Positions 24,971 to 38,030 of a stretch of DNA of 64,000 bases are shown piece by piece. The notes under the pieces were generated by a model that worked only from the letters and a program-made list of their open reading frames with translations, was not told the origin of the DNA and searched no databases. The stretch's first letter is position 1, and each line of letters opens with the position of its first letter. The stretch comes from Lycorma delicatula (Eukaryota; Arthropoda; Insecta; Hemiptera; Fulgoridae), in NCBI RefSeq assembly GCF_047948215.1, contig NC_134456.1, positions 69,383,415 through 69,447,414 of the forward strand, given 5' to 3'. Position numbers and translations under genes: made by a program.

Positions 24971-25880
24971 ACTTCCTTGTACAAAGTAAAGGAAGTATTA
25001 TAATCGTTTTCAGATTTCAACAGAAATATCCATTTTGACCATCCCTGAATCCATTTTGACTAGTTTCAGCATGACATCTGTACATACGTATGAAGAACAT
25101 ATCTTGCATAACTCAAAAACTATTAGAATGTTGAAATTTTGGATTTAGGACTGTTGTAACATCTAGTTGTGAACCTCCCCTTTTGATTGCAATCGACTTG
25201 ATTAAAAGTATTCAAAAAAGTTGGATTTTGGACTTTTTCTTAACTGCAGTAATAAACCCTCATTGAGAGCTTTTTAATGATGTCATAAGTGGTAGTTATT
25301 TTCAGTGGTTCTAGAGTTATAGTAAAATAAAATTTTAATTAACTAAATATTTGTATCTTACAAGAAGGCATTTCAGTTCGAATCCAACTTCATTTCCTTT
25401 TTTTTTAATTTAAATATATTGATTTATTAATAATTATTAATCTCCAATTGAAAAAAAAATCAGAAGTTATTAGTGAAATAAAGTTTTATCTACTTTTCAT
25501 TTTAATTCAAAACTTTTTACAGAGGTTAATAATTATTGATAAATCGATATATTTAAATGGAAAAAAGTTTTAAAAAATGTATGTATATGAAGTCGGATTT
25601 TAACCAATGTGTGCATGGTTATGGATCCCACACATGTTCTCACTTACGCCACATAACTATTTGAGTGACATGAAACAAAATTAATATATAAAAGAATACA
25701 AAATGGTGATACAGACACCATAAAAAAATGTGATGCATGCGGTGTCCATCACAATGCAATTGTGTAACTGTCCACTTTATTAAAGAATTGGAGGATTGTA
25801 TCTCACTTTCAAATGAAATAAGTTTAAGTAAAGTGCAGCAAAATATGTGTATATGTAATTTAATAGGTGTACAAGGAAGT
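24971..25880. mobile_element. Repeat family X, copy with inverted ends
   Basis: The element starts acttccttgtac (24971-24982) and ends gtacaaggaagt (25869-25880), a perfect 12-bp inverted pair. Its left half (24971-25450) is an inverted relative of copy 1 at 19565-20132. The right half begins at about 25525 with the same taataattattga/atatatttaaat block in direct orientation. It may be one element with inverted arms or two copies inserted head to head. No target duplication is evident. The 73-codon frame at 25737 lies within the repeat and is not called as a gene. Confidence 0.65.
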
Positions 25881-27266
25881 CATGTTATGTCCACATCATT
25901 AATATTTTTTAATATTTGTAATTTAATTATTTTAAATTTCCCAAAATATGATCATTGATGTTTTTTAAACTACATTACATTAAACCAGAGTATGTCGTTA
26001 CAGGATTAATTTGAAATTATTTTTATAATTTTTGACTACATTTTAACTAACTTTTTTTTTTTATTATTATTACTGTTATTCTTTAGTTAAGAAATTAAGT
26101 TACTAATAATAATTAATAGTACAGCGTGTAAAAGTAATAAATAGTATTTTCAATTTCATTTGAGATAGGAAATTTTAATGTAGCATATTTCAAAATAATT
26201 ATCTCAACATTGGTCATTCAAAAATTAACTATCTGGAAGTTCTTGTTTTACCATACAGTTTTTTTAAACGTTCCATGATTGGTGAAGATCTACAATAGTT
26301 GCCAGTTCTCTGACATGTAAGATCTATTAGCAAGAGGACATTTTTCTAGACTTAAAGAAAATTTCTTAATTTTTTGTATATAAATGATTTTTTTAAAAGT
26401 GTATTACTTTTACAGTAAAGTAAAATAATTTTTGTTGCCATACTAGAAAACAATATAAAAAAAGAAAATTTCAATTTATTTATTTTTTGATACATCTCAG
26501 TTCCACTACTCTGTTTTGCACTTTATTGTTTTACAATAATTATATATTATTATATTTCAAATCATATATAAGTATATGTTTGTACTTTTTTATGCTATTA
26601 CACGTATCCATTTTACATGTTTCCTTTGTACAATTAACTGTCACGATTAGTTTTACCCAAAAAGTTGATTTTCTGAGTATCAGCAACTGATTCTCATAAT
26701 TTATGCTATACTGTAGTTACTCTGTAAGAGCACTCTTTCTATTTATAGTTTAAAAAAATTTTTAAATAATGCAGTTTGTATTAGTAAATGTTGCTATCTC
26801 TTTAAATTATTAAATCAATATAATTTGTACAGTTTTATATGTATGTGTTTTATTAATTTTCTATTGTGTGAATAATGCTTTTGTGTAGCACTAAATCACT
26901 AAAATTTATTTGTAGTACAACATTTAATTACAGTTAAGTACAACAGATAAGTTATGATTTTAGTAATTATGATAGATAAGTACTTGTTACATATTGTAAA
27001 TTATAATAATTTTCTGTGTATGCTTATTCGTTTTTTATTATTATAACCACTGACGATAATAATTAAAATAATTTCCCTCAGTTTGTGATTCCATTAAAAA
27101 AAAAATCAGGTTTAAATTTTTGTTTGATATTACTAATATTGCTTCCTACAACCTAAATCTGCTAATCATGAGATAGATTTCATGATATAACATATTTCTT
27201 CAAAATTTATGTTAGTCAGTAATTTATTCCATTCATTAATGTTGTTTATGCCAAATTTTTTTTCAG
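25881..27266. other. Intron of the Ig gene, last part of intron 2
   Basis: AT-rich with no features recognised. Confidence 0.55.
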
Positions 27267-27533
27267 ACCCTCCTGGACCAACAAAGCTTGTATATGAACC
27301 AGCTCGTGTAGTTAAAAAAGGTTCTGTTCAGTTGACTTGCAGTGTAGAGGATCCTGGTCGACCTGACAACCCTACATTCCGCTGGGTTCGTGATTCTCAC
27401 ACACTGTTAGGAGCAAGTACTGCTAATTACACCATTGATCCAGTTACTCTAGAAACAGTTGCTAATTTTACGTGCACAGCTGTGAATGATGGTGGAGAAA
27501 GTGAATCTAGTACAGTGCACATCCAAGTACATG
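27267..27533 (+). CDS. Exon: complete Ig domain
   Basis: The acceptor is ttttttttcag at 27266 and the donor is gtatgt at 27534, phase 1/1. The domain starts PPGPTKLVYEP and has the B-strand Cys (VQLTCSVEDPG), the core Trp (FRWVRDSH) and the F-strand Cys (VANFTCTAVNDGGES). NYT and NFT are possible glycosylation sites. The loop CSVEDPGRPDNPTFRW is typical of insect adhesion-protein Ig domains of the C2/I type. The exon is followed by the 11-kb transposon-rich intron. Confidence 0.93.
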
Positions 27534-27639
27534 GTATGTATTAATTAGTTTTTTAATACTTTTAATTTATAGCGTACTGTATATCTAAATAACATAACAG
27601 ATGCTTTAGACATCAGTGTAATAGTAATAATAATATAAT

Positions 27640-27678
27640 AATAGTTGTAATAATAATAATAATAATAATATATTATTG

Positions 27679-27757
<79 letters not shown>

Positions 27758-27815
27758 TATTATTATAAATAATAATAATAATAATTATTATTATTATTAT
27801 TATTTATTTTATTAC
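27640..27815. repeat. (TAA)n microsatellite
   Basis: A long, slightly interrupted TAA/ATA run that switches to the complementary TTA phase near 27785. It borders the 5' side of the R1-type LINE. Confidence 0.92.
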
Positions 27816-27829
27816 TATTACATTATATT

Positions 27830-30800
27830 TCCCAAGCGAGGCCCATCATTCAAGAGGATGAAGAAATGTGGAGGGGGAGGAGTTTTAACCTCATTAAAAA
27901 ATCTGGGTCTATCTGGCTCTCACTAAGGGCCCCTCACTACCAATGAGGAGTGAAGAACACTGATATTTCCCTTGGAGAAATCAGATTAACATTATCAAAA
28001 GCCAACATAAGGGAACAGAAAATGGCTATAATCGAAGAACTGCTGGAATCTTCCCTCATCTAAATCGGTTGGGACAACCGTAGAGTATACCAGAAAATTA
28101 TGTAGAACACAAAAATGTTTAGACCTGTTGAATCAGTTCGTGACAGAGTACTAGTTATCAATGAACAGTACTGAATTGGTGCCCGGATAACCTAGTGATA
28201 ACGGCTATCTGGATCCCACAGAACAAGAATATTCCAGTTAAAAAACATAGGGCTGAAAAAGCATTCGTCTGGGCGAGGAGCAGGGGTATCACTTAACATC
28301 AGCTGCTATCTTACTCCAAATGAGACAATCCATGAGTTCCAAATGAAACAAGATGCACTGGAGGAACAATTAAGGATGTTGAAAGCTCAGTTGCTGCCAG
28401 CAATTTCAACATCAGGGCAATCAAATGGAGAATACCTGCAATGAACTCCAGAGGTAAATATATCCTGAAAATGGGAGCTAGGATGAATTTGAGTGTCAGA
28501 AATAAAGGAAACATTGTAACCTTTAAAATACCGGGTTTTTAATGGTCCATCTCTGACACTACTCTAACCTCCGAGAATATATTACAGAGAATTGTGCCAG
28601 AAATACACATTGGGAAGTGACAGAGGAATATACAGGTAGCAATCATCAATATATCCTCTGCAAAGTTTTTAAGGAACCATGCATGTTACGGATTGTCCAG
28701 AATCAAGATAGAATGTTACTGAGCTAGATGATACCAAACTAACAAAGGTGATAGATCAATGAAAGAGAGTGATACATAAAACAATAGGATCTTGCGAGAA
28801 GAAGATCATTAACGTCACGATGTGCTTCATAAGACGTGTATGTGATCAAGCCATGTCCAGAAAGAAACAAAGTAAAAAACCAGCTAATTGGTCGAACAAG
28901 GACATCAGGAAGCTTAGGAAGAAATGCCTTTGGATCAGATGTATAGCCAGCAGGATAAGGAAGAGAAACATTCTGGCTGCAAATATTATCCACATTGAAT
29001 ATAAAGCAGCCAAGAAACAGCTCCAAGATGTGATAAAAAAGAGCAAAAGGAAATAAGTGGGTGGCTCTCTGAGAATAAGTTAATGAAGAGCATTGGGGAA
29101 TCGGCTATATAAGCTAGTGATGTGACAATTGGAAACACAACAACCAAATCTGCCTATGATGCTGAAACTTATGCAAAACATCATGGGTACAATTTTCCCC
29201 GCCCACAGCTGAAGAAGCTCAGAACTGATAAAGGACCTTGACAACATCCTATTCTTAACAGAGGAAGAATTCAGGAAAGCCGTGCACTCACAGCTTTCCT
29301 GAATTCTGGCACTGCATGCCACTGGTTTTTTTGTTTGCCATTGTTTTGCATTGTTTACCATTTGCACCAGGCCCAAATGGTATTCTCACAGAGGAGCTTA
29401 AAGTTAGAGTGCTATACAACTGATTTTGCTCAATAGAACGTATAATGAGGGTTGCTTGAAGGTATCTTCCCAAAGAGATGGAAGATTCAGAGACTCGTAC
29501 TGATAAGTAAGTGAAAGGGAGAGCCATGTACACCATCAGCTGTATGCTCAATACCCCAGGAAATTACTAGAGAGCCTTCTGAAATGAAAACTTACAGTGG
29601 TAATTCAGAACACAGGGGACCTCTCAAAGAGACTATACAGATTCAGAAGAAACCCGTCAACCAAACGTGATTAAAGAGGTTGTGAATGCAACCCTAGAGG
29701 CAGAGAGTGGCAATGACCTGCTGTGAACAATCGACAGCTACCTCAGCCAAAGAAAGTTGTTGGTATACCAAACCACGGAGAGACCTGTCTACAAAACTAT
29801 CACTGCAGGGGCCGTACAAGGGTCAATACTAGGCCCAGATCTGTGGAATGTGGCATATGATAGGCTCCACATGGAGTGAAAAAACACATACACACTCCTG
29901 ATAGGATATATAGATGATATAGCTGCTGTAATAGTCACACAGGATATAGAAGAAATTCAGATGAAATTAAACCAGCTGATGTAGAGAATGGAATTATGGA
30001 TGGAAGAACATGGACTGCAACTGGCTATGGAAAAAACAAAGATTGTTCTACTCATCAGATGATGGTTCCCAACCAATATTGAGGTGGATATCAGACAGGC
30101 TGGAAGCGGTCGAGTACCTGGGAGTCAGACTTGACACCAAGCTAACATTTGGAATCAGGTATGTCACAACTAAAGCGGCAAAGATATCAACTACATTAAG
30201 CCACCTCATGGCAAATACTGGTGGACCCATATAGAGCAAAAGGAGGTTACTAATAATCATCACCCACTCCGTACTATATATGGTAGCAAAATGTGGGGAG
30301 TCACATTAGAGAAGTAAACCTAAAGAAGACACATGGTATCTGTGCAGAGGAGAGAGAGATTAGGATGGCATCATCATGTACAATGTCGGAACCAACATCA
30401 ATGGTAATAACAGAAGTGATCCCAATTGACCTGCTGACACTGGAGAGGCAAGAGGCCTATCTGAAGAGGATCAAAGCACCTAAGGATCAGCTGAGGCAAC
30501 TGACCAGTACTAAGGCCATGAAGAACTGATAAGAAAAATGAAATAATGTAAAGAGGAGCAGATGGACTGCCAGGTGGGAGACCTGGACAGATATTACAAC
30601 CGTAAATTTGGGAAGGTAGACTAATATCAGACACAGCTCCTTTCTGATCATGGATGTTTTAATGAATATCTTTTTAAGATGGACAAAATCAATAATCCTG
30701 GGTGCCCATGTAGTGATGTAAGAGAAGATGATGCAGAGCACACCTCTTTGAGTGCAATAGATGGAGCACCTTCAGAAATAGTTGCAAGCTGATACTGGTG

Positions 30801-31140
30801 AAATAACGCCGGAAACTCTCATAGAGAAGGTGCTCACCAGCAAGTGTAGTTGGCAGAAGATTACAAGTTTGTAGGATTGATTCTAGAAGAAAGAAAAAGG
30901 AACTGTTCCTGAAGAGGAACAGTTGAACCAAGATGAAATAAGTAAGAGAAAGCAGCAGGTTTATGAGAAGGCAAATCTATGGACACAGTCTCGAATTAAA
31001 GAGGTAAGCAGTTTGGGGTGAATTAATTGTCCATGAACAGAGATTAGGTTTTTAATGAGTGGGAGTCCCATACACTATGTTGGGAATGTCATCAGTTCCC
31101 TGTTGGTGCACAACACCTATTTTCTCCTCTATAATAAAAT
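27830..31140 (+). mobile_element. R1-clade non-LTR retrotransposon (LINE), decayed
   Basis: Endonuclease, reverse-transcriptase and C-terminal zinc-knuckle remnants occur in the right order over about 3 kb on the + strand, in the same direction as the host gene. The 5' border abuts a (TAA)n tract; the 3' border is estimated from the loss of similarity and an AT-rich, A-containing end near 31110-31150. No target duplication was found. Confidence 0.85.
28098..30790 (+). pseudogene. R1-type endonuclease/reverse transcriptase, broken
   Basis: The fragments, in order, are as follows. The endonuclease has ISCYLTPNETIHEF (28295), then SNFNIRAIKW (normally GDFN), NSRGKYILKMGARMNLSV and the end motif SNHQYILCKV (normally SDHQYI). 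The linker carries KPANWSNKDIRKLRKKCLWI. The reverse transcriptase keeps IDSYLSQRKLLVY, GAVQGSILGPDLWNVAYD and the catalytic loop GYIDDIAAVIV. The C-terminus has CPCSDVREDDAEHT and, one frame over, FECNRW, the zinc-knuckle of R1 elements. The palm segment with the first catalytic Asp appears deleted (between about 29680 and 29730), and there are many stops and frameshifts. It cannot retrotranspose. Confidence 0.83.
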
Positions 31141-31287
31141 TAAAGAAATATATATAATTATTGTTGTCCTAAAAACCATTAATGTTCTCTTTGTAAAAGT
31201 CGTAATTCCATTTATTTTTGATTAACTTTAAACTCTGAAACCTAGTCCATAGTTTTAAATTAAACCTAGTCCATAGTTTTCAGTTTT

Positions 31288-31392
31288 TTTTTCCTGTTTA
31301 GCCTCCAGGAATCTGTCAAGTATTACCTCAGAGGATGATATGTATGAGTGAAAATGAAATATAGTCTTGTACAGTCTCAGGTCGACCATAGT
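31288..31392. mobile_element. SINE fragment, same family as 34842-35064
   Basis: Blocks shared with the copy at 34842-35064 include tttttcctgttt, attacctcagaggatgatat, gtagtcttgtacagtctcag (one mismatch here) and gtcgaccat. Only the part next to the T-rich end is present. It sits just after the R1-type LINE. Confidence 0.75.
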
Positions 31393-33699
31393 TTTCAGTA
31401 TAATTTGCCTTTTTATACGCTAGGAGTAGATCTCTTTTCTAGCCCCTTATGGACAAAGGTCATCAAGTAAATTGCATCATTAGTTTTTGCAAAATATAAA
31501 ACACTTCAAAATATCATTTAAGCTTTAATTATACTCCCCTTTTTATTTGGTTACATCTCCTGAACAGGTGTTTGTTTTCTCCAGTTAAAATTGAACAAAT
31601 ACTTAGGAACAAAATAATACAGAATTAGAGAATAAAAAGAATTAGAGAATAAGTTTTTATTCTGCTCGTGAATTCATCTTCTATTATTTTAATTTTCACA
31701 TATCTTTAGGCATTACCAATCCTAGAGGACTTTTCCTTTTATTTATATAATTAAAATTAGCTTTTAATACTTATTTGAAAAAGTATTTATCACAGTTAAG
31801 TTATCACTATTATTTGATAAGTACTGATTCACAATTAACTAGCTGTTTGACACAATAAAGATTTAGATATATTGAAAAATAATTGCTGTAATTTTTAACC
31901 ACAATTACAAAATTACCCAGAAGGGTAATAGTTATTGTTAGAAGTTCATAATTTACGCATTATACAAGAGGTAATATTTGGTATATATAAAAAGTAATTG
32001 AATTAGAACAGGAAGAAATATTTATCATAAAGTAATAGTAAAGGAATGAATATTGAAATTTAATTATTAATGAATTAGATGTGTTAATATGTACATATTT
32101 TTGAATGATAATTTAATTTTTTTGAATGAATGTTAAAACATATACACTTTCTGTTCACCTTATTACATTGTTTTTTTAAACTAATACTACTGTTTTTTAA
32201 ACTAATTATTATTATCCCATTTCCTTTCTAATTTAATATATAAATCTGGAATAATAATAACTGTATTTATCACCAACATTTTGCTAATGTGGCATATAAA
32301 ATCCTATGAAAACTATTCTAGAGGGTCAGAATTGAAAAATTTGTGTTTCTCTGGTTGTGATAAATACAATTTATAAACATGTAAATGCAATTTATATGTT
32401 AAACATATTTATATATGTAAATGAAATACATGTATATGAATAATTACATTAAATTATTCTTGATAATGAAATTAACTCATACAATCACACTCATTTTCTT
32501 TTTGATGAGTATTTTTAAAAAATCTGCTTATACAAAATTGTGATAAACATCTGTTTATATCCTATAGGAAAATCATTTTATTATTTTTTATTAATAAGAT
32601 TGCTAAATTACAACCATTTGGTATGTTATAAAACAATGTAAACTATGCCATTAACAATACACTATTAATATATTATTAAGATAATATTTGAGTAAAAAAG
32701 ATGCCTAAATTTATTATGCGCATGTTTGAGTAAGTTATATCTTTGAACAATACAAGAACTCTTTGAGAGTAATACATAATGTCGAACTTATATTGGGAAG
32801 CTCTTTCAAAACTTTTGATCTCATAAAGGTTACCACATGGATTGTGGCTTAGCATCGTTAGTTCAGAGTAACTTCTGTTGCTGGAATGAATATATTATTA
32901 TCCTCTTAAATTAACAATAATACGTTATGTTTTCAAAAGGAAAACAAATCAGATTTTCCTTTATTGAATACTTAAGAACAATTACTTTTACTTTTTAGTT
33001 GTTATCCATAAAATAAATTGATAGATACTAATTTTAAATTTGTTTTGCAAAACTTAAAATGAAAATGAAAGTTTATTATATGATTTTTAAAATGTACCTA
33101 AAGAATATGAATATATTTAAAACATAATAAATCAGTTTACAATCATTATTTTAAAAATATCTCTCATAAGGATCTTCTATTCCTAAAAATTAAAAACAAT
33201 TTTTAAAATTTGAATTACATTCATTTATTTTTCTAGTGGTGTGATAAACTTGTTTACCTTAAAAACATTTAGTTTAATATACATTCTATCAAATACATTA
33301 CTTGATATTTAAACAGTAAAGTCTTAGTTTCCAAAAACGTGTACTTTTAACAGTTAGTTAACCTAGAGAATACAGAATTTAAGAAAAAAATTTTAAGGTC
33401 TAAGTTTATATTTTATGTGGCATGTACACAAGTCATGTTAATTAATTATACTAATAATCTTAATTATTTAATAATAACAATATTTTTATTTTTATGTTTT
33501 CATAAAATTTTACAATATATAAGTTTATCTTAGCAGGTTGGATGCTGAATTTAAATTTAGCCTGTTCTTGGGTATTACAGATTACGTATTATAATATAAA
33601 ATACAAAAATAAATAAATACGTCGATCATACATTTTATAATAAAAATGAAAATAATGATTATAATGTAAAAAAAGAACAAATACATACTCTTAGTACTC
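31393..33699. other. Intron sequence, no feature recognised
   Basis: AT-rich and non-coding, between the R1-type LINE/SINE fragment and the minus-strand LINE. Confidence 0.55.
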
Positions 33700-35540
33700 G
33701 TACATTAGAGGGTTCAGTGTATACTTATATATATATTTAAATTTGGGTCGTTTGACAAAAAGGCTGAAACTACTTCAAGTGCTTTTTTTTTAACTTAAGT
33801 TATAATTTTTAAATGCCAGTCAGCTGCCAAACCCCAAACCTCCACACCAAATCTTATTAAAGATTCCCTTATACATTAGTAAAAGAGTTTTACATGGAAG
33901 AACATTTTTTAGTTAATAAAATCTATTCAGACAACCTCTAATTACAAGAAAGTTGTTTTAAGTGACGATCCCATTTCAATTTATGGTCGACTATCACACC
34001 CAGGTATTTTACCTCGTTCATTACTGTCAATCTATTATTCATACATAGCTTATTATTACTGAAACTGAGTCTGAAGGGACAACTGCAATTGTGTTCAATT
34101 AATATGCAAAAGGAATCAGATTTCATATGAGCAGATTTGAAATGTATGAGCATAGTTTTTTTTTTTCATTTGTAACAAGTTTGTTATGTGAGACCATTTT
34201 AAAATCATCCTGCAATAAAGATTCTGCTGCATGAAGACCCTTGTGTGCAACTAAAAGTACAGTATAATCAGTAGTCTTAAAATCTAAACTGTGGGATAGA
34301 TTGTTTAAAATTTCATTAACATAAATTATATATAAAATCGGGTCTGGGTGACTTCCTTGTGGCACCCCAAAATTACAATTTATCAGATTACTAAAACTAC
34401 TACTTATTTTAACAACAAATCTTCTGTTACATAAACAACTTCAAAAACAGTTGAGGAGATGATCTTATAATTCCTATTCTTTTTAAATCATTAAACAGGA
34501 TTTCATGACTGAAGGTACAAAAACTATAAGAATGTGACAATTTGAATTTAAATTAAACCAGTAAATCTCTCAATTTCCTCTCCAAAAACCAAATTGTTTT
34601 TTACATATTATATTATTTTCTAATAAGTAATTATTCAAATAATTTTCCATGTATTTTTCAAAACTTTTCAGTTACTGAGAGAATAACTATAGGTTTCTAA
34701 TTGTTTAGTAAACTACAATCACCCTGTTTAAATATTAGTCTTATTATGGCAACCTTCATTAAATCAAGAAAAGTACCTGATTTTATGGAAAAATTTATTA
34801 AATCGGCAATTGGTTGACTGACTGTTTTATATAGTAATGTTTTTTTTTTTCTTTTTTTTCCTGTTTTAACCTCTGGAACCACCATAAGGTATTACTTCAG
34901 AGGATGAATGAGAATGATATGTAAATGTAGTCTTGTACAGTCTCAGGTCAACCATTTCTGAGATGTGAGGTTAATTGAAATCCAACCACCAAAGAACACC
35001 AGTATCCTTAATCTAGTATTAAAATCCGTGTAAAAGTAAAACTGCCTTTACTAGGATCTGAACCTTTATTTAGTAGTGTTAGGTCTTGACTCTAACCTTA
35101 TCAAAGCCTAGAGGGATATGAAAATCTACATTAATTTCATTAACAGTATAATTCTGCACTACTGTAACACAGCATTTTGGAATTATATTTTCAACCACTG
35201 AGGCAGAAGATTTAGCAATATCTTTCTTTCTCAATACCAAAATTACTCATGTGTTTTAAAATGCTACCATCTAGATTATCCTTAGACTTCCTACTTAAAA
35301 GATTAATGAACTACCAATGTTTTTTGAAATCATTATTTGATTTTCTAATTTCAGTTTTAAAATAGAAATTTTTATGACGTCTTATCATTTTATTAATTGT
35401 ATTCCTGATTTTGTTATAGTCACTTCTACACAGTATAAGTATCACACAAAAGGGAATTTTTCCATCTCTTAAAGGAAGGATACTTTTTCAATAATTATAT
35501 AGCACCTATTTAGTCATCCAGGGTTTATTTTTGCGATAAT
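33700..35540 (-). mobile_element. LINE of jockey/CR1-like type, decayed, minus strand, split by a SINE
   Basis: Read on the minus strand from 35540, it shows the endonuclease-RT linker (KPWMTK-, then IRNTINKMIRRHKNFYFKTE). After the SINE come LINFSIKSGTFLDLMKVAII, a decayed NYRPISILSVTEKF-like block, PQGSHPDPILYIIYVNEI and the C-terminal motif NEVKYLGVIVDHKLKWDRHL. The catalytic FADD site has become TTDYT. Clade assignment is by motif style only; I cannot separate jockey from CR1-like with certainty. The ends are approximate. Confidence 0.78.
34842..35064 (-). mobile_element. SINE inserted in the LINE, with 16-bp target duplication
   Basis: The minus-strand orientation is shown by a poly-A end (T run at 34841-34860) and a B-box-like ggttcagatcc at the other end (complement of 35054-35064). 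The A box is missing, so the copy is 5'-truncated. It is flanked by tttatatagtaatgtt (34826-34841) and tttatttagtagtgtt (35065-35080), a 16-bp duplication with two differences. It interrupts the reverse-transcriptase frame of the older LINE. Confidence 0.85.
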
Positions 35541-36439
35541 ATATGAAATTGTCATATGATTTAATGTTTATTGTAAGAATTTTGAAATACAGAAACCAAT
35601 TGTTGAAAAAAATCATTTATCTCCTTTATATGAGATATCAGTCTAACTATAATTAAGTAATTCACCCTAAATTTTTTATTTTTTTAATAATATTTTTCGC
35701 CCCAATTGGAGCACTTAGATCATTCCATAATGAAATCTAAATATGTACTCTGAAACAGCCCATCAATGTAACATTCTTAAGTTAGAACCCCTTAAATCTG
35801 TTTGTTCAGTCATTCATGAAACAAACAATACAAATAAGTTCTTATGTTGTATGTTTGCTTATTCACATCTGATTTACATTGTAATGCATACTATAGACCT
35901 ATATTTGATTTATAAATTTGATGTCAGTTGATTGACGTCATTTCATGTCAAGCCAGACATGTCAGCGAGTCAAGTAATGAGTAATACAATGTGATGAAAT
36001 TTTCTTCAGTATGAGTTCAGCTCTTGGTATGTCTTGATGTGTTCTTTAGTTGTGGTAATGGTTTAATACAAATATTATAAAGATTGTTTCATAAGCAATG
36101 TCATAAATTTAGTTAAAGGTTTTTATGACAGAACTTTTGGTATTATTTTATTGAATATCAAGATTTGTTAAGTTGTATGTGTTTTGTGCTGTGTTTTATT
36201 GAATTCGACAGTGAAACAGTTTTCTGAAGTATTTTAAGTAGCTAATTATTGATAAATTAAAACCTAATTATTTTTTATAATTACGTAAGTATTTACAATT
36301 AAGTAATATTTAAGTTTACTTTTATTCATTAAAACAGTTTGAAGTTTACAATTTTTAAAAAATCCGGCTTGTAAAAATTCTCCATATATTTTTTTGTTAC
36401 ATTTGCGAGGAATTCACCACTAAATGTCAATGAAAACCA
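35541..36439. other. Intron sequence, possible 5' part of the next repeat
   Basis: No coding content was recognised. The stretch around 35930-36060 is less AT-rich and directly precedes the decayed repeat gene at 36440-38030, so it may be that repeat's own leader. Confidence 0.4.
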
Positions 36440-38030
36440 GTATAAAATTTGCTGAAAACTGCTTACAAACATTATTTTGACTGTCCTTTGTTTGGGAGAT
36501 CAAGATAAATCCTGGGCTCCACATGTAGCATGCATCATGCTACATTAAACTAACCCACTGGTTAAAAGAAAAAAATATCATTTTCCTTTTGGCGTACCTA
36601 TGATTTGGTGAGAACCTTCTAATCATTATGAGGTGCTTAACAAATGTTTACTGGTTTCAATTCAAACAATAAAAGCAGTATTGCATACCCAAATGTTTAT
36701 TCAGTTATGAGAGCAGTGTACTTCATAGTGTTAATTTACCAACTCTGATTGCTTCAACTTCTTAGAAAGAAATTTCTGATTCCTCAGAAGATTTGACCAA
36801 TGACTTCTCAACTTCAATAGTTATTAATTGCATTCCAGAAGCATCAAATACCGATGTTCACCTCACATCATACAAGTAGAACTGAGCGATCTAATTCATG
36901 ACTTGTATTTGTCAAAACAATGTGCAGAACTCCTAGGTTCATGTCTTAAAGAATGGAATTTATTAAACAAGAATACTAATATTTCAGTATATAGAAATTC
37001 TAACAAAAATTTACTGAAATAATTTAAAAGAGATAGTTTAATTTGTTCCTGCCATGATGTTAGGAGGCTAAGCTCTGAACTGGATAAGGAATATGTTATT
37101 CATGATTGGTATTTATTTATAGACTCATCGAAAAGAAGCTTAAAGGCAGTGTTGTTGCATAACTCAAATAAGTTTTCTTCTATACTGGTAGGACATGCTG
37201 TAGGAATGAAAGAAACGTATGAAAGTATGTCAAAAATTTTAAAAGCTATTAAGTATGATGAACATTCATGGCAAATCATTGCTAACCTGAAAGTGATAGG
37301 CTTTCTTCTCTGTCTCCAGCGTGGCTTTACAAAATATATGAGTTTCATGTGTTTGTAGGATAGTCAGGCTACAGATAAATACTATGCAGTTAAAGAATGG
37401 CCAAAAAGAAATCAGTTTACCCCAGGAAAGGAAAATTTCAATTTTCTCCTCGTCGAAGCAGATGATATTATTTTACCACCTCTACATATAAAATTAGGCC
37501 TGATGAAGAACTTTTCAAAAGCATTAGATGAAGATGGAGACAGCTTTAAATATTTAGCTGAGATTTTTTCACAATTAGGTGAAGCCAAATTAAAAGAGGG
37601 AATACTCATCAGGCCACAAATAAGAAAATTAATTCATGAAAATATATTTGACAGCAAACTGAATCCTAAAGAAATAGCAGCATGGAAGTCATTCAAAGCT
37701 GTTATTATTGGTTTTCTTGAAAACAAAAGACCATGATCAGCTTATAAATGAACTCTTAGTGAACTACAAAAATTTAGGCTGAAGAATGTCATTGAAAATT
37801 CATTTTTTACATTCTCATTCAGACTTTTTCCCTTTAAACTATGACATAAGCAACTAACAAGGAGAAAAGTTCCACCATGATATATTGCAGATGGAGCAAT
37901 GTTATCAAGGCAAATGAGATGAATCTACGTGAGTGACTACTTCTGGATGATAAAAATAGAAGACTTCACTGAGCACAAAAGGAAAATAAGAAAAAAGAAA
38001 AATCTAAATGTCTGTGCAAATTAAAGGTAG
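36440..38030 (+). pseudogene. Decayed copy of an unnamed multi-copy arthropod gene
   Basis: Disabled frames on the + strand contain LGDQDKSWAPHV, VELSDLIHDLYLSKQCAELL, SKRSLKAVLLHNSNKFSSIL, VGHAVGMKETYESMSKILKA, PPLHIKLGLMKNFSKALDED and a C-terminal MSLKIHFLHSHSDFFPLNYD. This is a family I remember as highly repeated in insect and spider genomes, always uncharacterised and presumably carried by a mobile element. I know of no biochemical role. Stops at 37022 and elsewhere and several frameshifts show that this copy is dead. It lies in intron 3 of the Ig gene, in the same orientation. Confidence 0.7.

Noticed and set aside
28311..30931. Minus-strand frames of 66-98 codons
   Set aside because: They are antisense to the + strand R1-type endonuclease/reverse-transcriptase relic.
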